From contig NC_090953.1 of the NCBI RefSeq assembly GCF_040807025.1, positions 23,234,997 to 23,298,996 on the forward strand: 64,000 nucleotides of DNA, given 5' to 3'. The position numbers were made by a program, and so were the translations under genes. Positions 1-9,065 of this stretch are shown piece by piece (the stretch's first letter is position 1; the number at the start of each line of letters is the position of its first letter). The DNA is from Struthio camelus (taxonomy: Eukaryota > Chordata > Aves > Struthioniformes > Struthionidae). The notes under the pieces were generated by a model, which did not search any database, had not been told where the DNA came from, and worked only from the letters and a program-made list of their open reading frames with translations.

Positions 1-2290
1 CCGTCGGGGCTCTGCCCGCCCCCCGCCGCGCCCAGCGCTGCCCGTCGCCGGCAGCCCCCGGTGCCCAGTGGGCCCCCGTTGCGGGGAGCCGATGCTGCCG
101 GGCGCCCCTACTAAGGGGGGGCCCCCACTACCGGGAGCCCCTGCTGTGGGCAGCCCACGTTACAGAGGAGGCCTGTTTTGGGGGTTCTCCGTTACAGAGC
201 ACCCCCGACCCCTGCCCACAGCCTCCAGCCCTGGGAGGCTGCATGCAGGCGTGGAGGCAACCACGGGGCCCGGGTGCAGCTGGACACGAGTCCACCCCTC
301 CATACACAAGCACCTTCCCCATGTCCCACATACAGGCACAGGCCAAAGCTGAGGCATCTGTTAAAGGCGCGGGGTGGGCTGGATTTTAACCGGCTTATTT
401 TCTGCTTTGAAGTGATCTTGCAGCAGCTCAGAAGACTTTTTTTCTTGCCGGGCAAGAAATGTCCAGCAGGGATACCAGCAGGGAAGGGACTGGCCTCTCA
501 CGCATCCCTGGGGGCAGTTTCTGAGGCTTCCAAGCCTTCCTATTAAAATCACAAACCCACCTTTGACCAAAGAATGAAAACACAACCAAAGGAAGGCACC
601 TTTGGAGCGAGACCTGGTGCGCGGCCGGTGGAAACGGTCGGTCCCTGGGAACCGCCTCCGCTCCTGCTGCCACGGCATCGCTCGCAGCTTTGCAGGCTAA
701 GTCAGCAGAAACGTCCGTCCGAGTGCCTGGAAATGCAGGTGGAGCGTGTTGATTCTGGAAGGAGAGCGGTTAAAGCAAACACACACTCCCTCGTCCCTCG
801 CTCCCCCACTCCATCAGCGCCAGTCTGGTTCCCAGACGGTTTCGCCCGGCAGCCGGCACTAAGACAATTTAGTTCTGATAAACACGGAAACGTAGGCATT
901 ACACGCACGGTCCCAGCCCTCCCCGTGAGGTGGGCTCTAAACTGAAGGCCAGCCATGTTAGGAAACCCAGGAGTAATTTCTCCTGGTCCAGTAACACAGG
1001 AAAGCCTCTGGTTTTACTCTCTGAGAGGTCAGGTGACGTTTTCTGTCCGTATCCCTCAGGAAGCAACGCTAGAGACACAGTTTCTCTGCTTCCTGCTGTC
1101 TTCTCCAGCCACAGGAACAGCCGATTCCCACTTGGCGGCCCCAAAACACGTCACGGGTGCTGCACATCCTCTCCCTGCTCTGAGACCGCACACCTCAACG
1201 TGGTGGGTCCCCGTGAGGCTGTGAACCCCAAGCAAAGGGCTCTTCCCTGGGCAAGAGACTCTCCTCCTGGATTTAACCTCTCCCCTCCGCAGGGGACCCC
1301 ACGCGGTGCGAAGGGTCTAGCCTGGAGCCTGCTTGCCAGCGCTAACGTTCGGTGTTTATCCAGGGACTCACATCTTGAAAGGACTGCGCAAACATTCACC
1401 GACTAATAATTAACCATCATAAAGTCCTGTAAATACCATTAACCCAGTGACACAAATCCTCCGAGGCGAAGCGAGTTGCCCAAGGCCATGGAGTAAGGCA
1501 GCGGCAGGGGCCAACCCGCGCCTCCGAGCTTCTGCCGGCGCGCTCACGCCGAACGCGTGCTGTGTCCGTGGCACGCCGTACCCACCGTCGCCCATCGCCA
1601 CGGCGTCCGCCTCCCGCCCTCGCTGGCTGTCCGCCTTCGGACGGGGGATGGGTGCCACGCTGGAGCGCGGCCCGCTGGTTTCTCCTCCCCGGGAAAGCGC
1701 GGAGGGGGCGAAGGGACGAGGGAGCGCAGGTTTCTCCCTGCTGGCCACCACGCTCTCCGCTGGGACGCAGAGAGAGCCAGGGCCTGGCAACGCCTGCCTA
1801 GCGCGGGGCGCCCGATCGCTAGCACCATCCCTCCGTGACGCCTCCATCGGCAAAGACACGGCTGGAACCGACTGCGTTTAATTAACGAAGGGCCCTGCCG
1901 GGACGGCGCTGTACTTAGCGTATGCGTGAGTTCAGCCTGACCTTAGACGGTGGACAGGGAAGGACCGAAGCCCGGTGTTAGTCACACTTTCGGCGCCGGG
2001 CCATGGCGTTTCCGCCCAGGCGAGAAGAGCAGGAGCCACCCCAGAGCCACGGTCCCAGCCCGCCTGGCGCTGGCGGGCTCCTGCCCCTCGTCTCGGCCTC
2101 GCTTCCGCCTCCGGTTAACCGGGGCATGGAAACGGCTGCTCTCCCGCTCTGGGGCAACGCGGAGGTTTCTCCCGGGCCTCCCACGGCGGGAGCCGGGTTG
2201 GTGTCTTCTCCTGCATCCTGGGTTGGCCAAAGACCAAGACCTAGGTCTGCTGAGACCCAAGGCTGGGCCAAAGCCCTCCCATAGAAAGGG
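1..2290. other. CpG-rich gene-free tract
   Basis: This stretch is GC-rich with frequent CpG, densest at about 1490-2290. Open frames overlap on both strands and all frames, which is what stop-poor GC-rich DNA gives by chance. None resembles a known protein and none has a convincing exon structure. The first 200 bases contain loosely repeated GGGAGCC/CTGCYGGGCGCCC-like segments and two TTACAGAG words, possibly a decayed minisatellite. It may be an orphan CpG island or the flank of a gene beyond the window start. Confidence 0.5.
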
Positions 2291-2299
2291 AGAGAAATA

Positions 2300-2580
2300 A
2301 GGATTTTGAAGTAGAAAACTATCTTCTTTTCAAGTATCTGTCTCTCCTGTAATAGCTAAAGTTGCTACTAATGCAGCATGGCATAAATTCATCTGGAGAT
2401 AATGGAAAACGCTTTCAACCAAGTATGTTTTTATTGAAAAATAAAGCCTTTAAGGACATTCAGATGGCGGTTGGCAGGAGGAAGGGGAAGAAAACTATTC
2501 CTTTGGATGTTTCCCAAGACAGCGACCATTTGCGCTACATTTAAATGCAATATAATAGTTATCGGTAAAAAGTAGAACAT
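2300..2580. promoter_or_regulatory. AT-rich candidate conserved non-coding element
   Basis: An abrupt AT-rich island sits between two CpG-rich blocks. It has no protein-like frame of note (a 60-codon frame only) and no repeat signature. Its low-CpG, TAAT- and ATAAA-rich composition is typical of vertebrate enhancers beside developmental CpG islands. Conservation cannot be shown from one sequence, so this is inference. Confidence 0.3.
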
Positions 2581-2589
2581 TTATTCTTT

Positions 2590-2885
2590 CAGAAAAAGGG
2601 TCCGCACGCCTCCCCCGCGGAGGGGGCCTGGGGACAGCGGCAGGGCCACAAACCCCTTTGATTTCTTCACCCAGAGCCTTTCTGCCCTCGCGGCCGGCGG
2701 GCGCTCGGTGCTCCCCGAGCCGCCTTCGCTTGCCGGGCGCGCGGTCTGCGCGGCCCCGCCGTGCCGCGGGGGGACGGGGCCGGGGCCACCAGCCCCCCGG
2801 GCTGCCCCGGCGCCCTGCGCGGGGCAAGGAGCCGCTTCTCACCCTCCTTGGCCCCGACTCAGCCGAGCGCTCGGGCACGTGCCGA
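2590..2885. other. CpG island
   Basis: Very dense CpG and GC-box-like runs (CCCCGCGG, GGGGCCGGGG) lie between AT-rich blocks. No TATA box, recognisable first exon or open frame with known homology is seen, so it is an orphan island as far as this window shows. Confidence 0.55.
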
Positions 2886-3029
2886 ACTGTAAATATTTGC
2901 GATTAAGCACCCTGTTGAACGAGGACCAACGAGCCGTGGTTTGAATGCCGCTCTCCTTCGGCCCCGCAAGCGGTTTTTCCCTCCGCCTTAGAGCTGGTTG
3001 AACTTGTAGTATTTTTTTGCTGGCGGTGA

Positions 3030-3420
3030 CAGCGCGTTCTGACAACAAGAATAGTTTGGAGGGGCCAGCTCTGAACTGACAGTATCTTCGCTCTAACGTT
3101 TACACGTGAGTGCTTTGTCTGGAGTTAATCAGTCGTGCATTTTTATAGTATTTTCTTTGGTCACATCGTAATGCAAAAATATAATAATTATTATTACATA
3201 TACAAAAAAATCAACAAACAGGAGGATAGTGAAGGTCTTTGGACTTAAGGTCACGAGAATTTATTGATGTTGATTTTCTAGTCTCTGTACAGAGCAGATT
3301 AAACAATTCATTGTTTAACGTGGCAGATGATCCACCTAGGCTTAGGCTGGTTAATGCATTTGCTTAATGTTATGTGCATGTCAAAAATACTCTTCCTCGC
3401 CACAAAAGCTCCCTTTGGCA
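3030..3420. promoter_or_regulatory. AT-rich candidate conserved non-coding element
   Basis: About 390 bases of AT-rich, CpG-poor DNA are bounded by GC-rich DNA. It contains a run of ATAATAATTATTATTA-type sequence near 3181-3200, TTAATGCATTT and TTAATGTTATG words, and a 20-bp palindrome of two facing SOX-type sites at 3299-3318. No frame or transposon signature explains it. A developmental enhancer is the most natural guess, but there is no comparative proof. Confidence 0.35.
3299..3318. promoter_or_regulatory. Palindromic SOX-like double site
   Basis: TTAAACAATTCATTGTTTAA is a perfect inverted repeat of nine-base arms around TC. Each arm holds ACAAT, the core bound by SOX HMG-box proteins, and SoxE proteins are known to bind facing pairs of such sites. 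The spacer here is two bases, at the short end of known dimer sites. The site lies inside an AT-rich candidate enhancer, which fits but does not prove function. Confidence 0.35.
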
Positions 3421-3479
3421 CGCTCCGGGCTCGTAGCTCAACTTTGAAAAAAATTGTTTAAAATACCCGAAAACACGTC

Positions 3480-3760
3480 TCCGCCTCAAAGCTACCCAAA
3501 CGCCACCGTCGTCGCGCGCAAATCCACGCCGCGAGCCCAAGAGCCTTTCTCGCACCCCCACGTGCGAGGTCCCACGTTCCGGAAACGCGCAGAGAAAGAT
3601 GAACGTTGTTCTCCGTTGCCCCTTTTTTTCGCGTTTTAATCCTAATCGGCAGGGCTGCAAAGAAAACGAACGCCCCCAAGCAGCGCTGCGGGGCGCTTTG
3701 CGGTTTTGCCTCTGGGTGACATCCGTGGCAAACGTGTCCGCGGACCGATTTATCTGCACG
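3480..3760. other. CpG-rich block
   Basis: A short return to CpG-rich sequence (CGTCGTCGCGCGC near 3508) separates two AT-rich blocks. Frames are present on both strands but none is recognisable. No promoter element stands out. Confidence 0.4.
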
Positions 3761-3764
3761 GCGA

Positions 3765-4215
3765 GTTTTTGAGCACGCAGCTAGCAGTGCTTTAACACAT
3801 AGCCGCTTCCAGTAACTCAGCTAAACTTTGGCAACTAAACCTTAGCAAAATCTTTCATTATCGTCCCCCGATTTCTTAGCAGGTTTAGGTCTGCTCGATT
3901 TATTTTTTTTATCTGTAATTTCTATAATGCCATTGGCCTCATAAAAAGGCTTTTAATTGCTGCGAGGCGTGACAAGCGGTTTTCATGACATCCCCGTCTA
4001 ATTTCCAGAGGATGTTTTTATGCTGACTTTTTCTAAAATGCACATAATTTGCCATATAACCTCCCTCTTGAAATAACTCAGGTTCTGACATTTCTACTTA
4101 TCGGGGGGTTTTTGTGTGTGTTTTTTTTTTTTTCTGCCCGTACTCTAAGGCAATATCTGCTTTGTTTTCTCCTCTTCGCTGCAAATCTCTTTCTCTCTCT
4201 ACTTCCTGCATGATT
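3765..4215. promoter_or_regulatory. AT-rich candidate conserved non-coding element
   Basis: This AT-rich block has many homeodomain-like and CCAAT-like words: CCATTGGCC near 3930, CTCATAAAAAGG, CTTTTAATTGC and TGCACATAATTTGCC. It ends in a T13 run at 4121-4133 and pyrimidine-rich sequence just before the next CpG block. There is no repeat signature and no coding potential. Enhancer function is inferred from composition only. Confidence 0.35.
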
Positions 4216-4224
4216 CATCTTTTC

Positions 4225-4962
4225 ATTCAACGCAGCAACCGGAATCGGCCGAGCGGCTCCAAAACCGACGGCTGCCGGTGCCTCGAACGTCGCCGGCGGC
4301 AGCCCCAGCTCAGCGCTTGCAGGAGGTGCCCCACCTCGCGGGAAAAATGCCTCTTTTTTTTGGCCACGTCGGAGGAAACGGCCTCCGCGCCGGCGGCCAA
4401 GGGTGGGCGGCAGTTCCAGAAAGCAGCTCTCCGCCGCGAACTCGCGTTTGCAGGCGAACATGGTGCCCCGGCTGCCAACAGCGCCCGCTTGGAAACGTCC
4501 ATCCGGCACGGACCTGCGTGGGAAACGGGACACGGCGGAGACACGGGCAGGGACTGACCAGGTCTCGGCCCCTCTCCTCTCGTCCTCGCAAATCAGTCCA
4601 GGAGCTTGGCTTCGCTCCGCTTTGCTTCTCTCCCCAAACTCGTCGGTTGGCTTCGCCAGCCCCCGGTAAAGTTGCGCTCCAGTTTCAGCAGAACTGATAC
4701 AGGCTTCAGCTAATCTCTCGGCCACAAGGTGAGGCAAGGTTTAAAGGTCGTTCACAGCTGGAGAGCGCGGTAGGTACACCCGCCCGGCGGTAAACGCTGC
4801 ACGTACCAAGGAGGCTCTGCAGCAAGGTAGCTCAACCTCCAGCAGTCACCTCTCCTTAGGACGATAAAGCGCACAACATCCTCTTGGGCAGCAGAGCGGT
4901 AGCCCTGCTCAGGGTCTGGGGCGGGTGACACCCGCAGACGGCAGGGCCAGCAGGCTGATCTG
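4225..4962. other. CpG-rich gene-free tract
   Basis: GC- and CpG-rich DNA runs up to the CR1 insertion. Long frames occur on both strands (for example minus 4078-4737), but they overlap each other and show no domain. No promoter or splice structure was recognised. Confidence 0.4.
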
Positions 4963-6105
4963 AATCACAGACTCACAGAATGGTTGAGGTTGGAAGGGAC
5001 CTCTGGGAGATCATCTAGTCCAACCTCCCTGTTCCAGCAGGGACCTCTAGAGCATATTGCCCAGGATCACATCCAGACGGGTTTTGAATATCTCCAGCAA
5101 AGGAGACTCCACTACCTCTCTGGGCAACCTGTTCCAGTGCTCAGTCACCCTCACAGTGATAGAAGTTTTTCCTCAGGTTTAGGTGGAACTTCCTGTGGTT
5201 CAGTTTCTGCCCGTTGCCTCTTGTCCTGTCGCTGGGCACCACGGAGAAGAGACTGGCCTCATCCTCTTGACACCCCCCCTTCAGATACTTATACACGTTG
5301 ATGAGATCGCCTCTCAATCTTCTCTTCTCCAGGCTGAACAGGCCCGGCTCCTTCAGCCTTTCTTCAGAGGAGAGATGCTCCAGTCCCCTCATCATCTTGG
5401 TAGCCCTCCACTGGACTCTCTCCAGGAGTGCCATGTCTCTCTTGTACTGGGGAGCCCAGAACTGGACACAGTACTCCAGGTGAGGCCTCACCAGGGCTGA
5501 GGAGAGGGGCAGGATCATCTCCCTCGACCTGCGGGCAACACTCTGCCTAATGAACCCCAGCATACCATGGACCTTCTTGACCACAAGGGCACATTCCTGC
5601 CTCATGCTTAACTTGCTGTCCACCAGCACTCCCAGGTGCTTCTCTGCAGAGCTGCTTTCCAGCAGGTCAACCCCCAGCCTGTACTGCTGCCTGGGGTTAT
5701 TTGCCTGAGGTGCAGGACCCCACACTTGCCCTTGTGGAACTTCAGGAGGTTCCTCTCCGCCCAGCTCTCCAGCCTGTCCAGGTCCCTCTGAATGGCAGCA
5801 CAGCCTTCTGCTGTGTCAGACACTCCTCCCAGTGTAGTATCCTCAGCAAACTTGCTGAGGGTGCACTCTGTCCCTTCAACCAGGTCATTGATGAATACAT
5901 TGAACAAAAGTGGACCCAGGACTGACCCCTGGGGGACACCACTAGCTACAGGCCTCCAACTAGAGTCCGCACCACTGACCACAACCCTCTGAACTCTGCC
6001 ATCTAGCCAGTTCTCAATCCACCTCACGGTCCACTCATCTAGCCCACACTTCCTGAGTTTACCCACGAGGATGTGATGGGAGACAGCGTCAAAAGCCTCG
6101 CTGGT
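4963..6105 (-). mobile_element. CR1 LINE, 5'-truncated and inactive
   Basis: Chicken repeat 1 (CR1) is the main non-LTR retrotransposon of birds. This minus-strand copy starts at its 3' tail (plus-strand AATCACAGACTCACAGAAT from 4963, the ATTCTGTG-type repeat of CR1) and runs through the ORF2 C-terminus into the reverse transcriptase domain. Similarity fades near 6100, leaving out the endonuclease and ORF1, as expected for 5' truncation. CR1 makes no target-site duplications and none is seen. The reading frame is broken and the catalytic motif altered, so the copy cannot move itself. Confidence 0.95.
5047..6100 (-). pseudogene. CR1 ORF2 (reverse transcriptase) fragment
   Basis: Translation from about 6100 downward gives the reverse transcriptase core: [38 protein letters not shown], then the active-site region reading FAEDT. 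The family norm is FADDT, so one catalytic aspartate is glutamate here. The frame shifts near 5700-5710 into a second segment ([11 protein letters not shown]... [20 protein letters not shown]) and again near 5170, where one extra base precedes [12 protein letters not shown]. The normal C-terminus ([13 protein letters not shown]) and stop are reached at 5047-5049. At least two frameshifts plus the motif change mark it as dead. Confidence 0.92.
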
Positions 6106-7280
6106 GAAGCGCGTGAGTTGTCCGATGAGAGGTGAGCAGGCTCCGTTACCTTCTTTCCCCCTTGACCCCAGCCAAGTCGGCAAAAGCCAGAGAACTGAGT
6201 GCGTCCAAGGTGGTCAGATCAAGGTCCGGGTCAGCCCAGATCCTTCTCCAGCCAAGACGCAGAAGCCAATGCAACGTAGGGACGACAGGAGCAGAGCACT
6301 TACGCCACAGTGCCTCTCCAGATGCTCGCTCCGGATGCTCGCTTGGGCTAGGGCAGGCTGTGGTTCCCGAGCCGGAGGGTCCCCGCTCTTCATGGCGTCA
6401 CCCCTTCCAGGCTCCTTGGCCGTGCTCTCAAGGAGTTCTTCCAGTTACCTTGGCATCAGGGCAATTTTTAAATTCCTGGTTAAAGCATACTTCCAAAAAG
6501 GCATCTAGTTTGGATTCAAAGGCCTCGCCTCCTCAAATCATTTAGCAACTGCCCCATTATCCAAACTGGGCCCAAATGGAAAATGAGAGACGCCTGAAGG
6601 ACCAGCACCCCCAAGACACAGGTGGGTAACTGCATCGCTTTGGCCCAGGCCCCAGCTCTGCTGGCTGGTGTGCTCCCAGCTGCCGCGAACACCTTCTTCC
6701 TCCAAAACTGAAATGTGGAGAGGTGGTGCTGAGGCTGGCAGAGGGTCAAGCAGCAGTTTGGTGTCTCGGCAGCAGTTGTCCCCGGTTTCCTCAACGGCCT
6801 GAGGAGATTTCTCTGGAATTTCTCCAGCTTCTGCTGAGTGTCAATTGAAACAAAACAAACGCGATGCTGGCAGAAGTTTCCAACGTCTTGGTTTTCCCAG
6901 ATCCACATCCCTCATGGGACAAAGCGCCTGTAGCCAAGCTCGCTGCTGAAGGCAAGTCCTTGATGGCAGTGGAGAACTGGGCTTGGGATGGGGGGCACCT
7001 CGCTGGGTCTGAGGGTCAAGAGGTGGCCGTCACCCTCCCTGCCCCACGTCACCGCAGGCTCCCTGGGACAGGGGACCTTCTGGGGCTTGTTAACACCTCC
7101 AGCCAGCTGGGCCTCGGAGACATCCTCTGGGGCGGTGGCAACGTCCTTGATGAGCCTCTAATGACTGAGCTAATTGGAGGAAGGGAGCTGCACAGATGGT
7201 CTGAATTTAGCTTTGCGGGTTCTCCAAGCTCACCATGGCCAGAGGGGCAGGGTCTTGCGGGAAAACACGGGGATGAAGGA
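6106..7280. other. Gene-free tract
   Basis: Moderate-GC DNA follows the CR1. Short frames occur in several phases with no recognisable product. I see no transposon end, promoter or RNA gene. Confidence 0.4.
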
Positions 7281-8130
7281 CGGAGCAAACGTGGGGTGGA
7301 GGCGCAGAAGGCAGGGAGGGAGCAAGCGGGTTGTCGAGCAGGGAGAGGAAGAGAGATGGGGTCGAAGCTGCCGGCCGGGTGAGAGCGGCGGGGAGAGGCG
7401 TCCCCGCGCCGGGAGCAGGACCGTGGCGGCGGCAGGGCCCTAACGAACGCCCCGGGGCCCCGTTACTTTGGGGTCTGAGCCCACGCAGCCCCCCTCCTCG
7501 CGACGGGTGGTGGCGGGGGGGGGGTCTCCAGAGCCTGCTGGCAGCCGCTTCGGGGCCGCGGCGTGAGTAACGCTCGGGCGCCCCGGCGCTCGCTTGCATG
7601 GGAAAGGCCGTCCTATCGCTTAGGCGTTTTCATTCGCTGGAGAGGGGACGAGGACTTCTTCTCTGGGGACGGTGCAACTTCCATAAGCGAGCCCGTCCCG
7701 GGAACGCAGCGCTTCCCAGCGCCTTCGTCGGCCTCCGGCCGCCTCCCCTCGGCGGAGCACCCAGCCCTTTCGCCCTGCAACCGTCCGGCCCCGGGGGCAG
7801 GACCAATGCCGCCCCCCGGTTCGAGGGCAAGTTGGCAGTTTGCTGCGCTCGTCGTTCCGTTCCTCGATTCCGGACGAAACGTTCCGGTTTTTTCCCACCT
7901 AAGCAAAAATGCAAATCGGAAACCAAGCTGTTTTAATGGCGGCGGGGGGGGGGGGGGGGGTTGAACATTATTTTTGCTTGCATTTAATTAGTAAAACGTG
8001 GCAGGAGGGAGTTGGGGAGCGGCGGCGAAGGTGGAGCCAGGGCGGCCTGGCGGAGCCGGGGGCTCTCCGAAGTCGGAGCGGGGACCTGCGAGGGGGGACG
8101 GCTGGATTGCCTTTGTTTTGCCTCTCCTCA
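7280..8130. other. CpG island
   Basis: A dense CpG block contains a G17 run at 7944-7960. Frames are open on both strands because stops are rare. An octamer site ATGCAAAT occurs at 7909-7916 beside the G run. No first exon with a clear donor and coding start was recognised. Confidence 0.5.
7944..7960 (+). repeat. G17 homopolymer
   Basis: Seventeen consecutive G bases follow GGCGGC. Such runs are length-variable and can form quadruplex structures; the exact length may also be an assembly estimate. Confidence 0.8.
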
Positions 8131-8348
8131 GCGACAGGACTTCCTTCTTCGGGTTTATCTCCCCTGAAACTTTGATTTCGATTACGTCAGTTCCTCCTGT
8201 TATTTATTACCGAATAAAAGAGCCAAACAAACCCGCAACCTGCACAGCTCACTGCCCCGGGAAAGCAATAAGGACGAGACCAGTAAAACATCACCATAGA
8301 TGCAGCTATCTCATTATCGGCAGGTAATTATCTGCAGGTAACGAGATA
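8131..8348. promoter_or_regulatory. Candidate enhancer-like block with nested repeats
   Basis: An AT-richer block sits between CpG islands. Its right end (8307-8348) is flanked by TATCTC and GAGATA as an inverted pair. Inside are two copies of CAGGTAA (8321-8327 and 8335-8341), 14 bases apart and separated by TTATCTG. CAGGTA is the E2-box type recognised by ZEB and SNAI repressors, TTATCT is a GATA-type site and TAATTA a homeodomain core. This density suggests a composite regulatory element, but function is inferred. Confidence 0.35.
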
Positions 8349-8362
8349 CCCCCCCCCCCCCC
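8349..8362 (+). repeat. C14 homopolymer
   Basis: Fourteen consecutive C bases directly abut the GAGATA end of the candidate element. Likely length-polymorphic. Confidence 0.8.
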
Positions 8363-8940
8363 GCCCCGGCGGCGCAGGAGGAGCAGAGCGGGTAGAAATC
8401 CCCAGGGGACATGAACCGGCCTCCTGCGGCAGGCCAGCTCCCGGGCTGGGCGCTCCCGGGGACGGCGGGCGACTCGGAGCACCGGCAAAGCGCCGTTTCT
8501 TCTCTTTCCTGCCCCGAAAGGTGGCCCCGGGCTGCGGTCGGAGCAGACCCGACCCACCAGCCGAGAGGGACCTTTTTTTTTTTTTTTTTAAATGTTAAAG
8601 AATATCCTCTGCAAGTTGCTCCCCAAGGGACTTTGAAACCAAAACGAAGGCGGTTCTGCCGGGGCAGGGAGAACGCCGCCAGGGTCTGCGGCGAGCCGCG
8701 GCCTCCCAGCCCCGTCGGCGTCTTGTCTGCGGGAGAAAAACCCATTCTTGCGTTATGAAATAGGTTTGAAATCAATCTTGAAATCAGCAAGACCGAGAGC
8801 CGGTCTTGCTCGGCGCCGTGAAGGCGAGAAGATGAAATCCCCGGTCCCGGGGCTTGTGCTTCGCCGCTGGAAGAGAAGCGCCCGTCGCCTTCGCAGCCAG
8901 GGTGCTGGGACTCGGAGCTGCAGATACTCTCTGCAGAAAT
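8363..8940. other. CpG-rich block
   Basis: GC-rich DNA is interrupted by a T17 run at 8573-8589. Frames on both strands are chance-like. No recognised gene. Confidence 0.4.
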
Positions 8941-9065
8941 AGGGAGGGGAAAAAAAAAAAAACCCAGATGGCTCTTTTTAAAACTCAATTTAAAATTTGC
9001 ATGAAAAACGAATGAAATACATTTGAATTTAAATGAGAACCTGGAAGCAGGCAAAAGCTCTGCTA
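8941..9065. promoter_or_regulatory. AT-rich block with octamer site
   Basis: A short AT-rich island lies between CpG islands. It begins with an A12 run and contains repeated TTTAAA/ATTTAAA words and a perfect POU octamer ATTTGCAT at 8995-9002. It could be an enhancer core, but an octamer is expected by chance about twice in 64 kb, so the site alone is weak evidence. Confidence 0.25.

Noticed and set aside
4963-6105. Reverse transcriptase frames as a host gene or viral gene
   Set aside because: The 3' tail and protein motifs identify a truncated, frameshifted CR1 LINE.
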